The position numbers and the translations under genes were made by a program. Below, one piece after another: positions 18,158-26,342 of a DNA stretch of 64,000 nt; within the stretch, counting starts at the first letter, position 1, and each line of letters begins with the position of its first letter. The stretch comes from an uncultured Verrucomicrobia subdivision 3 bacterium (GTDB lineage Bacteria > Verrucomicrobiota > Verrucomicrobiia > Limisphaerales > UBA11358), in NCBI GenBank assembly GCA_903878805.1, contig CAIRJF010000012.1, forward strand, positions 1 to 64,000, written 5' to 3'. Under the pieces are notes generated by a model. It did no database searches, was not told the origin of the DNA, and worked only from the letters and a program-made list of their open reading frames with translations.

Positions 18158-18505
18158 ATGCCTCCCGAAGTCTGTCCCAACTGCGGTGCGGTCATACCGC
18201 TAAAGGCGAAGGCCTGTCCCGGCTGCGGTTCGGATGAAATGACCGGCTGGTCAGATTCCGCCCGCGCCGACAATCTTGGAATCCCGCAGGAGGATTTTAA
18301 TTACGAGAATTTTGTAAAAGAGGAATTTGGTTCCCGTCGGCTCAAACCGCGCGGACTCCACTGGGTTTGGTGGCTGACCGCGCTAGTGCTGGTGGCGTTG
18401 TTCCTGATTTTCTGCCTGCGTTGCGCCACAATTCTTTTTGATACTCGCGGCCGAGTTCTTCCCAAAGTTTGCTGCCACCAAGAAACGGCGGATTGCCGAC
18501 GATGA
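18158..18505 (+). pseudogene. Zinc-ribbon membrane protein whose 3' end is replaced by element DNA
   Basis: The N-terminus has a Cys4 ribbon (CPNCGAVIPLKAKACPGCG), a linker with DFNYENFVKEEFG, and a membrane helix (HWVWWLTALVLVALFLIF). In proteins of this kind the helix is close to the C-terminus. Here the frame runs on for about 30 residues (CLRCATILFDTRGR...) that are antisense to the truncated methyltransferase gene. The original stop thus seems to have been lost at a junction near 18400-18420. The real protein is likely about 85 residues and anchored in the membrane; its function is unknown. Confidence 0.6.
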
Positions 18506-20084
18506 CATCACACTCCGGCCAAGCGCGTTCAACATAGACTTTGAACAAATTATCTTGGCTCTGGTGTTCTTCTGCACGCGCGGCTTTCAAGTTCTTGGCC
18601 TTTTTCTTAAAAGTTTCGTGCATGAGCGCGTCTTTGTTTTCAAAGCCGTCCAGCACGCGCAAGACGGGCGTGCGGTCATTGTCAAAACCGTTATCGCGCC
18701 GCCATTGCAGGAAACCAATCTGCACGGACACTTGAGCCAACTCGTAAGCGTAAGGATTGATTTCAATCGCCTTCAACTGCTGCACACTGGCTTGCGGCTT
18801 GAAATCAAAACCAATCTGCGTGGCAAAGGTGATGACTTCCTTTTCCAAGTCCAAAAGCAGTTGCAAGGCGACGTAAAGAAAGTTGCCGCTGCCGCACGCG
18901 GGGTCTAGCACGGTGATGGATGAAATCTTTTTCAGTAACGCGGCAACCTTGTCTTTTTGCTCTTTGCTGCCTTTGCCCTTTTTGATCGCGGGCGTGAGTT
19001 CGCCTTTGAGCGCAGACCATTCACGGCGCAAGGGTGACATCAAAACAGGTTCAACGAGCGTGCGAATATCCGTCTCGCTAGTGTAGTGCGCGCCAAGCTG
19101 GGCGCGCTGGCTTTCGTCCAAGGCGCGTTCAAAGAGCGTGCCCATGATGGACGGCTGAATGAATTGCCAATCCGCTTCGGCGGCTTCGACGAGGGCTTTT
19201 AGTTCCTGCTCGTTCAATTCAAAAACCGTTGCTTCCTCAAACAGATGGCCGTTGAAATGGCGGATTTTGTCTTTGCCGAACATCCCGCCTTTCGCCATGA
19301 CTTTGAACAGACTTTCGCACGCGGCGGAGAACTGCTTGGCGTCGTCCAGCGCGGTTTTGACAATCTCGGTGAACAGGCGCGGCGGCAAAAGCCCGCTGTC
19401 CTCGGCGAAAAAGCAAAACACGATGCGATTCAAAAACCGGGCTATGCGAAGATTTTTGCGCTGCGCAAAGTTCACTTGCTTGCGCGTCTTGGCGTCGGCA
19501 ATTTCCACGCTTTCACGCTTCTGCAATGACTTGGCAACCTCGGCAATTTTCGCCGCTAGTTTCTCGGTAACTTCCGCCGTGGTGTGCTTGGGCTTTAAGT
19601 CATCGGGGTCTTCAAACAACGCACGCAGCACGCGCCAATTTTTTGGCTCGTCAATTTCGTCGTTGGTAAATTCGTAAACTTCCTGAACCGTGCCGTTGAA
19701 ATTGGTTTTGACAATGTAGCGGTCAAAATCACAAACGACCAGCAACGGTGGATTTTCCAGCGATTCGCGGTAACGAAGCAATTGCCGATAAGCGGCGTCG
19801 AGGTCTTTCTTTTCCCCTTTGTATTCAAAGGCGAAGAAACCGCGTTTCCAGACATCAGCAAAGCCGCGTTCCTCGGGTGCAGCATCGTCAGGTGTGTCCA
19901 GATCAAACTCGGCATCTTTGACGACGCGTTTCTGATAGCAGAAAAAATCTTTGCCGCTGGGGTCGGCTTCATTGGGCGTCTCTTGACCCAGCAACCGGCA
20001 CAGGTCGTCAAAGTGGCTGATGTAGGCGGAAGTTTCCTTGCCCTCGTAGCGAGACCATTTCTTTTTGAATTCGGCGGCGGTCAT
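18342..20084 (-). pseudogene. MmeI-like type IIL restriction-methylation enzyme, 3' truncated
   Basis: Start at ATG 20084 (MTAAEFKKKWSRYEG); the track's upstream 46 residues are not family-like. The N-terminal nuclease shows D77-X9-E87-Y-K89, the D-X9-EXK motif of MmeI endonucleases. A helical linker with NRIVFCFFAEDSGLLP follows, then methyltransferase motif I VLDPACGSGNF near residue 390 and motif IV VGNPPF near residue 545. After EYQKELWRN the sequence stops resembling the family and ends 20 residues later. The remaining methyltransferase part and the whole target-recognition domain are missing (about 580 of more than 900 residues). Without target recognition it is very unlikely to methylate or cut specifically. 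Confidence 0.85.
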
Positions 20085-20175
20085 TTTAATTCCCCATAAA
20101 CCGGCAATGGCGCAAACGATAGCAAGGGCAATGCGTCGGCGGCAAGCGTGCGCTATCCACTGCGCCAGCCATTCA

Positions 20176-20236
20176 AGACGGAAACGGCGATGGGTTCGCA
20201 GCGCATTTAGCGGAGAATTCAACGCTGTTTCCGTCT
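20176..20236. repeat. Inverted repeat, 14 bp arms
   Basis: AGACGGAAACGGCG at 20176-20189 pairs with CGCTGTTTCCGTCT at 20223-20236 (13 of 14 positions), enclosing a 33-base loop. It lies just upstream of the restriction-methylation gene start. Confidence 0.7.
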
Positions 20237-20254
20237 AGCCATCTAGTTCCCGGA

Positions 20255-20483
20255 GCGACGAAACTTGGTTGTCGTAATGAAGCGATGGCATGGGCAAGCG
20301 TAGCGGTGCGCGCAGTCCGGTCGCGTGGGCACTTGGGGCAAGCCAGTCTGTTGGTTTGGTGAATTGAAAATTTACCTGACCGGCAGTCTGGCTTGGGGGC
20401 GGGTGGATTTTACGCGACGGGCGAGCACACAGGCGAAGTCGAGTCCATGACGGCGCGGAGTGGAGACAGCCAAGTTTCGTCGC
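20255..20483. repeat. 229-bp structure bounded by 19-bp inverted repeats
   Basis: GCGACGAAACTTGGTTGTC at 20255-20273 and GACAGCCAAGTTTCGTCGC at 20465-20483 are inverted copies with one mismatch. A nested pair, CAAGCCAGTCTG near 20339 and CAGTCTGGCTTG near 20391, also pairs (11 of 12), and GTCGCGT recurs between them. The whole could fold as a long imperfect stem, or be a MITE-like insertion. Confidence 0.65.
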
Positions 20484-20507
20484 GACATTTTCGTTGACAA
20501 CCAATGA

Positions 20508-20518
20508 TAACATTGTTA
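20508..20518. promoter_or_regulatory. Candidate operator palindrome
   Basis: TAACATTGTTA is an 11-bp palindrome (odd centre) 12 bases before the likely ATG of the unknown gene, flanked by further partly symmetric sequence (GTTGACAA...TTGACAAC). A repressor encoded in the element could bind here. Inference only. Confidence 0.3.
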
Positions 20519-20530
20519 ATCATTGACAAC

Positions 20531-21070
20531 ATGGCGAACGAAAGCGATAAACCGACACGGCTGGTGGACATTGGCCGGAAACTGGTAAACCACTCCAAGT
20601 CTGCGGAATTCTCCGCGGCGCGGGGCTTGGTCATTGAGTTGTTCCCTTTCATTTTCGAGGCTTCGGAGCGCATGAGCGCCCGCGCCATCAGCCGTTTTTT
20701 GGCGGAACACCAAAACATCAAATTGAGCGCTGTGACAATCACCAAGGCATTAAACGATCCGAAGAAAAGCTGGCTCGCCTTCTTTGAAGGCATCGAGTCT
20801 GCCGCCATCGTCACGGCAAAATATTTTCGCCCTTCGTCCTTCAAGTTCCTCTTTGTAACCAAAAGTGAGTATGAAACTAGGGTCGCACCAGATGCTACTG
20901 GCAAAATTACCCAAGCTTTTACACATGGAGTCAGAGCTTTCATGCAGCCAGAGCGCGCCGAGGCACACAAATTTTTAATAGAAAAATGGTTTAGTATTGC
21001 GCTCGCCACCCGACTGAAAGCCAAAACTTTTCTGGATGAGCATTTAATGGAGTTGACCGATAATTTATAA
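20531..21070 (+). CDS. Unknown element-encoded protein, possible helix-turn-helix
   Basis: The track start at 20504 adds MITLLIIDN from within the palindrome; the ATG at 20531 (MANESDKPTRLVDIG) looks more natural. The product is about 179 residues. The segment MSARAISRFLAEHQNIKLSAVTITKALND (roughly residues 52-80) has the spacing of a helix-turn-helix, with an Ala-Ile-Ser turn and a putative recognition helix SAVTITKALN. The C-terminal half is helical with no known domain. It lies 15 bases before the excisionase-like gene, so it is probably in the same operon. I do not recognise a family; a regulator or replication accessory protein is possible. Confidence 0.6.
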   Translation: MANESDKPTRLVDIGRKLVNHSKSAEFSAARGLVIELFPFIFEASERMSARAISRFLAEHQNIKLSAVTITKALNDPKKSWLAFFEGIESAAIVTAKYFRPSSFKFLFVTKSEYETRVAPDATGKITQAFTHGVRAFMQPERAEAHKFLIEKWFSIALATRLKAKTFLDEHLMELTDNL

Positions 21071-21085
21071 GGTTCAAAAGTAACA

Positions 21086-21316
21086 ATGGAAGACAAGGCA
21101 ACAAACACAGACACACTTGATCGGCTAATGACTTTGGCAGAAGTAGCCAAGACGATTGGCCGGAGTGTTCGACATGTGTGGCGTGAAATCAGCCGTGGCA
21201 ACCTGCCTGAACCGGTGGCTGGGCGGCCAGCCCGTTTATTTTTATCGGATGTGCAAAACTATTTGAAGCGGTTGCGTGATGAACGCGACGGCAACACCAA
21301 TCAAGGAAAGGCATAA
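21086..21316 (+). CDS. AlpA/MerR-like helix-turn-helix protein (excisionase-like)
   Basis: A 76-residue protein with the compact winged-helix pattern of excisionases and AlpA regulators: LMTLAEVAKTIGRSVRHVWREISRGNLPEPV followed by the wing GRPARLFLSDVQNYLKRL. These proteins bind att or promoter DNA and steer the integrase toward excision, or regulate it. It lies immediately upstream of the integrase gene: 4 bases separate its stop from the integrase ATG at 21321. That is the normal place for an excisionase. Confidence 0.8.
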   Translation: MEDKATNTDTLDRLMTLAEVAKTIGRSVRHVWREISRGNLPEPVAGRPARLFLSDVQNYLKRLRDERDGNTNQGKA

Positions 21317-21320
21317 AATT

Positions 21321-22664
21321 ATGATTCAAACACTTTACCGGCCCAAACGGATGCGCGACGGCAAGCGGATTGTGTCCCGGCTATATTCGGCGCGAATTCG
21401 CATTGATGGCGAGCGCAAGATTTTAAACATTCCGCTCGGCGTATCAGATAAACAGGTAGCCCAAGAAAAATTGCGTCTATTGGTGCAAGAGAAAGAAAAA
21501 GAGTTGCATGGGCTATTATCGCCGAGAGCCATACGCGACGCGGCTCAAGTGCCGCTGCTGAATCACCTTCAGGATTTCATCGGTGATTTGCGCGCCAAAG
21601 GTCGGAATGAACAATACATTGACGAACTCGAAAACAAATTAAAGTTGCTTCAAAAGTGCTGCGGGTGGCAACTCGCGAAAGATGTCACTGCCGATTCGTT
21701 TGTTAAATGGCGTAGCGCAGAAACGAAATCACCAAAGACACTGAATGAATATCTTGCCAGCGTAAAAGCGTTGTTCCAATGGATGATTAAACAAGGGCGA
21801 ACCACCTTCAACCCGCTCGCGATGGTGCAAAAGGGAGAGACGCGCGGCAAAGAAGTTCGCAAGCGTCGTGCCTACACGGATCAGGAAATGCAAAAGCTGC
21901 TCAACGTGGCTGGCGAACAGCGGATTTTATACATCATGGCGGCACTGACCGGCATCCGGCATGGTGAATTCAAAAAACTATGCTGGGGCGATGTGAATCT
22001 GAATTCTGAAAAGCCTTCGGTTATGGTGCGCGCCTCAATCGGCAAAAATAAAAAGCTGGCGTGTCTGCCGCTGCACCCGGCGTTGCTGGTGGAATTATTA
22101 CGTCATCGTCCGGCGAATGCGGTTGGCGGCGATTTAATTTTTGGAAAACGGGTTCCACGATCGGTCATCTTTAACCGCCATTTGCAAGCGGCGGGCATCT
22201 CCAAAAAAGATTCACAGGGGCGGGTGGTGGACTTTCATTCGTTCCGACACACGTTCTGCACCTACTTGCATCTTGCAGGAGTGCCGTTGCGTGAGGCAAT
22301 GGAATTGATGCGACATAGCGATGCGCGTTTGACGATGAGTATTTATGCCGACTCGTCGTTGTTTGCACTCCGTCCGGCGGTTGAAAAGCTGCCGTGGAAT
22401 TATTCAAAAAATGACGCACAAATAGACGCACAAACTTTAGGCGCAGGGGGTCATTTGCCGTCGCTGACTGTCACAGTAGATGAGCCGGTAAAAAGTGAAA
22501 TTAACCCAATAGAAATGGGGCTAAAGTCGCTGTCGGTCACAGTGTGTCACGGACAGTCAGAAAATGGGAAATGGTCGGAGCGACAGGATTCGAACCTGCG
22601 ACTTCGTGGACCCAAACCACGCGCTCTAGCCAGGCTGAGCTACGCTCCGAACCAAACTTGCTGA
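21321..22664 (+). CDS. Tyrosine recombinase/integrase with a 3' end antisense to tRNA-Pro
   Basis: The ATG at 21321 has an AAGGAAAGGC site and gives MIQTLYRPKRMRDGKRI. Domains are an N-terminal arm-binding region, a core-binding SAM-like domain (residues about 75-170, ending NPLAMV), and the catalytic domain with Arg in LTGIRHGEFKKL, HSFRHTFCTYLHLAG (HxxR), MRHSDARLTM (His) and SIYADSS (Tyr). After about residue 370 the tail leaves the conserved fold. The last roughly 30 codons (ERQDSNLRLRGPKPRALARLSYAPN) are simply antisense tRNA-Pro. It integrates and excises the element at tRNA-Pro. The catalytic residues are complete, so the protein may still be active although the element is truncated. 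Confidence 0.93.
   Translation: MIQTLYRPKRMRDGKRIVSRLYSARIRIDGERKILNIPLGVSDKQVAQEKLRLLVQEKEKELHGLLSPRAIRDAAQVPLLNHLQDFIGDLRAKGRNEQYIDELENKLKLLQKCCGWQLAKDVTADSFVKWRSAETKSPKTLNEYLASVKALFQWMIKQGRTTFNPLAMVQKGETRGKEVRKRRAYTDQEMQKLLNVAGEQRILYIMAALTGIRHGEFKKLCWGDVNLNSEKPSVMVRASIGKNKKLACLPLHPALLVELLRHRPANAVGGDLIFGKRVPRSVIFNRHLQAAGISKKDSQGRVVDFHSFRHTFCTYLHLAGVPLREAMELMRHSDARLTMSIYADSSLFALRPAVEKLPWNYSKNDAQIDAQTLGAGGHLPSLTVTVDEPVKSEINPIEMGLKSLSVTVCHGQSENGKWSERQDSNLRLRGPKPRALARLSYAPNQTC
22572..22649 (-). tRNA. tRNA-Pro (UGG), CCA encoded
   Basis: The reverse complement starts CGGAGCGTAGCTCAGC and ends GTCGCTCCGACCA. The acceptor stem pairs over 7 bp, and the T-arm is GCAGGTTCGAATCCTGT. The anticodon stem-loop CGTGG-TTTGGGT-CCACG gives anticodon TGG. 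It is 78 nt including CCA. The tRNA is complete, as expected when the element restores its target on integration, and its 3' half is the likely attachment site. Confidence 0.97.
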
Positions 22665-22755
22665 CGCTGAAACTAACGCCCAAGGTTAGCCGAATCATTT
22701 GCCTTATTGCCAGCTTGAATCTTGATAACTTTGGCCCCCTCAATGCGTGGCGCTT

Positions 22756-23607
22756 TCACTGTTTTTTGGCCAGCGCGCTCTCCACGGCAGCGCCGAGGGC
22801 TTCGCCGCGCAAATCAGTGCCGATGATTTTGCCGTCCGCACCGACGAGAATTGTGAAGGGAATGGATTCCACGCCGTATTTTACCGCGAGCTTGTTGCTC
22901 CAGCCTTGCCCGTCAGAAAATTGCGGCCACGTCATGCCCTCCTGTTTTTTCAAAAAGGCATCGAGCTTGTCGCGGTCGGAATCCAGACTGACGCCGATGA
23001 TTTCAAAACCGTCACCGTGGTGTTTTTTGTAGGTGGCGATGACGTTCGGCAGTTCGCCCCGGCAAGGGCCGCACCACGTCGCCCAGAAATCAATCATCAC
23101 AACTTTGCCTTTCAACGCGCCGACGGAAATCGGGTTGCCGTTCAAATCTTTTTCGCTGAAATCGGAAAACGCCGCGCCGGGTGCGAGGGCGGTCTGGACT
23201 TTTTTCGCCTCGGCCTGTTTGTCCATCATTTGCAGGATCTGGCCGGCTTTCTTGCCGAGCCGGGTGTCGGGATAATCGTTTTTGATTTTTTCAATCAGGA
23301 CTTTCGCTTGGCCAGGATTTTCGAGCACCTGATCATAAAGCATGGCTTCCATGTAAACTATCTGCGCGACGCTGTCGGTCTTTTCCCCGGCGTGTTTGGC
23401 AATCAACTTGTCAAACGCCGCGATGTCTGGGGCGAGGTCGGCCGCCGTGCTTTGACCCGCCTTTAATTTGGTCTGGATGCCCTCGACAATCGCTTGCAGT
23501 TCCGGATCCATCGCCGAGTGCGCGGAATTGGTGGTCTGGGCGGTGAGGCTGAACGGCGCAAGCAGCGCGGTGGCGAGCAATAGTAGGGAAATAGTTTTTG
23601 ATTTCAT
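22756..23607 (-). CDS. TlpA-like secreted thioredoxin-fold protein
   Basis: The ATG at 23607 opens a signal peptide (MKSKTISLLLLATALLAPFSLTAQ). A helical spacer of about 110 residues with KIKNDYPDTRLGKKAGQIL resembles a TPR-like stretch. It is followed by an AhpC/TSA-TlpA domain: LNGNPISVGALKGKVVMIDFWATWCGPCRGELPN. The CGPC active site is intact. Such proteins reduce disulfides or assist cytochrome c maturation in the periplasm. It is divergent from the ROK regulator, with a 100-bp gap that contains the ROK promoter. Confidence 0.9.
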   Translation of the reverse strand: MKSKTISLLLLATALLAPFSLTAQTTNSAHSAMDPELQAIVEGIQTKLKAGQSTAADLAPDIAAFDKLIAKHAGEKTDSVAQIVYMEAMLYDQVLENPGQAKVLIEKIKNDYPDTRLGKKAGQILQMMDKQAEAKKVQTALAPGAAFSDFSEKDLNGNPISVGALKGKVVMIDFWATWCGPCRGELPNVIATYKKHHGDGFEIIGVSLDSDRDKLDAFLKKQEGMTWPQFSDGQGWSNKLAVKYGVESIPFTILVGADGKIIGTDLRGEALGAAVESALAKKQ

Positions 23608-23670
23608 GGTCAAAAGGATGCCTGACGATTTCAGGTTTTGTGGCTCGGGGCAAATGTTTTTGAAACAATC

Positions 23671-23701
23671 TTGACAGCTGGGGCATTTCCGTAGTTATCT
23701 T
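23671..23701 (+). promoter_or_regulatory. Candidate promoter of the ROK regulator, leaderless spacing
   Basis: TTGACA at 23671-23676 and TATCTT (4/6 to the -10 box) at 23696-23701 are separated by 19 bp, a little long. The ATG at 23708 lies 6 bases after the -10 box, the same spacing as at the LamG gene. Confidence 0.4.
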
Positions 23702-23707
23702 AATTTA

Positions 23708-24919
23708 ATGATCTACGTCCCCTCCCGCATGGGCCAACTCAACCGGCGCGCACTGCTCCGGCAGTTGCAAAAGCTCGGCGTGGCGTCGCGGGCGGAACTG
23801 GCCAAGGCGCTTGGCATGAGCCAGCCCACGGCGGGCAAGATTGTAGACGAGCTTCTCACCGCCGGGGTGCTGGAGGAAATTGAAGTGGCTGAAACTGTCG
23901 ACAAGGGAACCGGCGTGCGCGGACGTCCCGGACGCCAGTTGCAGTTGAACCAGTCCCGGCCGCGGCTGCTGGCCATCCAGCTTGGCCTGCAGGAAACCAA
24001 CGTGGCCGCCCTGGCGTTGGGGATTCCCGTTGCGGACCAATGGCATTTCACTTTTGAGATCATTAAGAACGAGAAGAATCCGGCCCGCACTTGGGAAAAA
24101 TCCCTGCGCGCCGCCGCCCAAAAAATCGGCGGGCAAAATTTCCTAGGTGTGCTGTTGAGCGTGCCCGGACTGGTGGATGAGCCGTCCAACCGCATTTTAT
24201 TTTCCCCAAACATCCATTGGACGGAAAAAGCTGATCTAGCGAAAACTGTCCGCCGCATCTGGAACGTGCCGGTTTTGCTCGTGCAGGAGGAACGTGCGCT
24301 GGCGCTCGGCCATCATCTCGCCAATCCCGCCAGCGAGGATTTTTTGCTCGTGGATTTTGGCGAGGGCGTCGGCGGCGCGGTCATTGTGGGCGGTAAGCCG
24401 CTTCCCAGTCCGCTGCCGATCAGCGGCGAAATTGGCCACACGCCCGTGCTCGGCAACCGCCGACTGTGCGGCTGCGGCGCGGTCGGGTGCATGGAAACGC
24501 TCGTGTCCCTGCGCGGTCTGTTGGAAAGTTTTGCCACCGCCACGTGCGGTAAAAAAAATTCCTGGGCGCAGCTTCGCGAACACATTTCCGCGCACGGTCT
24601 TGAAGCGTGGCTCGCGCGGTCGCTGGATGCCGCCGCCGTCGCCATCGCCGGTTCGCTGAATGTTTTGGGGCTGCGCCGCGTCGTGATCACGGGCAGCCTC
24701 ACGGAATTGCCGCCGTCCGTGCTCGCGCATCTGTCCGCTGCCGTGCAGAACGGTTCAATGTGGGCCAAGTTCGGTTCCGTCGAATGCACCGCCGCGCCGC
24801 GCCGCCGCACCGCCGGCCTCATCGCCATTGGCATTGATCGCATGGTCGTCCCCGATTCTTTTCCGCAAAAACTTTCCTTAACCAAGTCACGCCCAAAACC
24901 GGGCGCGCAAAATCCGTGA
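23708..24919 (+). CDS. ROK-family transcriptional regulator (XylR/NagC type)
   Basis: The N-terminal winged HTH (NRRALLRQLQKLGVASRAELAKALGMSQPTAGKIVDELLTAG) is followed by a ROK ATPase-like domain. Within it are DFGEGVGGAVIV, the hinge IGHTPVLG and the zinc-site sequence CGCGAVGCMETLVS near residue 260. Regulators of this class bind a sugar and repress pentose or amino-sugar operons. It lies 26 bases upstream of xylA in the same direction, so it is the obvious candidate regulator of the whole xyl/ara block and may be co-transcribed with it. Confidence 0.9.
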   Translation: MIYVPSRMGQLNRRALLRQLQKLGVASRAELAKALGMSQPTAGKIVDELLTAGVLEEIEVAETVDKGTGVRGRPGRQLQLNQSRPRLLAIQLGLQETNVAALALGIPVADQWHFTFEIIKNEKNPARTWEKSLRAAAQKIGGQNFLGVLLSVPGLVDEPSNRILFSPNIHWTEKADLAKTVRRIWNVPVLLVQEERALALGHHLANPASEDFLLVDFGEGVGGAVIVGGKPLPSPLPISGEIGHTPVLGNRRLCGCGAVGCMETLVSLRGLLESFATATCGKKNSWAQLREHISAHGLEAWLARSLDAAAVAIAGSLNVLGLRRVVITGSLTELPPSVLAHLSAAVQNGSMWAKFGSVECTAAPRRRTAGLIAIGIDRMVVPDSFPQKLSLTKSRPKPGAQNP

Positions 24920-24945
24920 ACCCATAAACCAGTCAACCAAAACAA

Positions 24946-26259
24946 ATGAAAGCTGCATTCCCCGAAATCACTGAAATCCGTTACGAAGGTGCGTCCTCCA
25001 AAAATCCGCTCGCATTCAAGCATTATAATGCCGAGGAAATTATCGCGGGCAAAACCATGCGCGATCATTTGCGCTTCGCCGTCGTTTACTGGCACACGTT
25101 TCGCGGCACGGGCAGCGATCCGTTCGGCGCGGGCACGATGCAGCGGCCGTGGGACGATGGCACGAACTCCGTCAAAAATGCGCAAAACCGCGTCCACGCC
25201 GCGTTCGAGTTCATCCAGAAGCTCGGTGCGCCGTATTATTGCTGGCACGATCGCGACGTGGCGCCGGAAGGCAAAACGCTCGCGGAAACAAACAAGAATT
25301 TTGACGCGGTCGCCAAGGTTTTGCAGGCCGAGCAAAAGCGCACCGGCATCAAATTATTGTGGGGCACGGCGAATGCCTTTTCCAATCCGCGCTATATGCA
25401 CGGCGCAGGCACGAGCTGCAACGCCGACGTGTTCGCTTACGCCGCCGCGCAGATCAAGAAGGCGATGGAAGTGACGCACGAACTCGGCGGCGAAGGCTAC
25501 ACGTTTTGGGGCGGACGCGAAGGCTACATGACGTTGCTCAACACCGACATGAAACGCGAACTGGATCACCTCGCAAAACTGTTGCACCTCGCCGTGGATT
25601 ATAAAAAACAAATTGGTTTCAAAGGCCAGTTTTACATCGAGCCGAAACCGAAAGAGCCGACGAAGCATCAATACGATTCGGATTCTGCCGCGTGCCTGAA
25701 CTTCTTGCGCGAATATGATTTGCTGCCGCACTTCAAACTGAACATTGAGACGAACCACGCGACGCTCGCGGGCCACACGATGCAGCACGAACTCGAAGTC
25801 GCCGGCGCGGCGGGCGCGCTCGGCTCGATTGACGCGAACACTGGCGATGAGTTGCTCGGCTGGGACACGGATCAATTCCCGACGAACATTTATCTCACGA
25901 CCTACACGATGCTTTCGATTTTGAAATACGGCGGGCTGACGACTGGCGGCGTGAATTTCGACGCGAAAGTGCGGCGCGAAAGTTTCGAGCCGGTGGATTT
26001 GTTCCACGCGCACATCGGCGGCATGGACGCGTTCGCGCGCGGGCTGAAAATCGCGGTGGCAATCCGCAAGGACGGACGACTCGCGGAATTTGTGAAAGCG
26101 CGTTACGCCTCGTGGGATTCCGGCATCGGCGCAAAAATCGAATCCGGTAAAACCAGTTTGAGAGAACTGGAAACTTACATTTTGAAAAAAGGCGAGGCCG
26201 CCGCCAACAACAGCGGTCGCCAGGAATTCCTCGAAAACCTCATCAACGAATTTATCTGA
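24946..26259 (+). CDS. xylA: Xylose isomerase
   Basis: The 437-residue class II XylA-type protein includes the catalytic His region [22 protein letters not shown] with the metal-binding Glu, [16 protein letters not shown] and [21 protein letters not shown] (metal and substrate ligands). It isomerises D-xylose to D-xylulose. No xylulokinase gene of the XylB type is annotated separately in the block, although the FGGY kinase at 27874 is nearby. It is the first enzyme gene after the ROK regulator. The 83-bp gap to araA contains a repeated GCTAATCG. Confidence 0.97.
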   Translation: MKAAFPEITEIRYEGASSKNPLAFKHYNAEEIIAGKTMRDHLRFAVVYWHTFRGTGSDPFGAGTMQRPWDDGTNSVKNAQNRVHAAFEFIQKLGAPYYCWHDRDVAPEGKTLAETNKNFDAVAKVLQAEQKRTGIKLLWGTANAFSNPRYMHGAGTSCNADVFAYAAAQIKKAMEVTHELGGEGYTFWGGREGYMTLLNTDMKRELDHLAKLLHLAVDYKKQIGFKGQFYIEPKPKEPTKHQYDSDSAACLNFLREYDLLPHFKLNIETNHATLAGHTMQHELEVAGAAGALGSIDANTGDELLGWDTDQFPTNIYLTTYTMLSILKYGGLTTGGVNFDAKVRRESFEPVDLFHAHIGGMDAFARGLKIAVAIRKDGRLAEFVKARYASWDSGIGAKIESGKTSLRELETYILKKGEAAANNSGRQEFLENLINEFI

Positions 26260-26342
26260 AAACTTAATTGCCAAGCTTCGCTAATCGGTGCTAATCGAAT
26301 TCCAACAGCGAAGATAGTCGCACATTGGCGGTTTAAAAAATT

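Larger units (their letters stand above)
20085..20530. other. Gene-free 446-bp intergenic with paired inverted repeats
   Basis: No convincing gene lies here; the 20235-20513 minus ORF has no family resemblance. The stretch contains two inverted-repeat pairs (listed separately) and leads into a palindrome near the next gene's start. It probably holds the divergent promoters of the restriction fragment and the unknown gene. Confidence 0.5.
18405..22649. mobile_element. Decayed integrative element in tRNA-Pro
   Basis: The right end is defined by tRNA-Pro with the tyrosine integrase gene running into it; the element's body lies to the left. The left limit (about 18400-18420) is inferred from the point where both the zinc-ribbon gene and the methyltransferase gene lose family similarity. 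No copy of the tRNA 3' end was found at the left, so the original att site is probably deleted along with the rest of the restriction gene. Cargo is a restriction-methylation fragment, an unknown protein and an excisionase-like protein. The left boundary is approximate. Confidence 0.6.

Noticed and set aside
18378-18430. tRNA-Pro 3' end copy at the element's left edge
   Set aside because: A loose match (GATT then CCTGCG) could be found, but it is too short and interrupted to call an att site.
25354-26274. 306-aa minus-strand ORF over xylA
   Set aside because: Arg/His-rich shadow of xylA.
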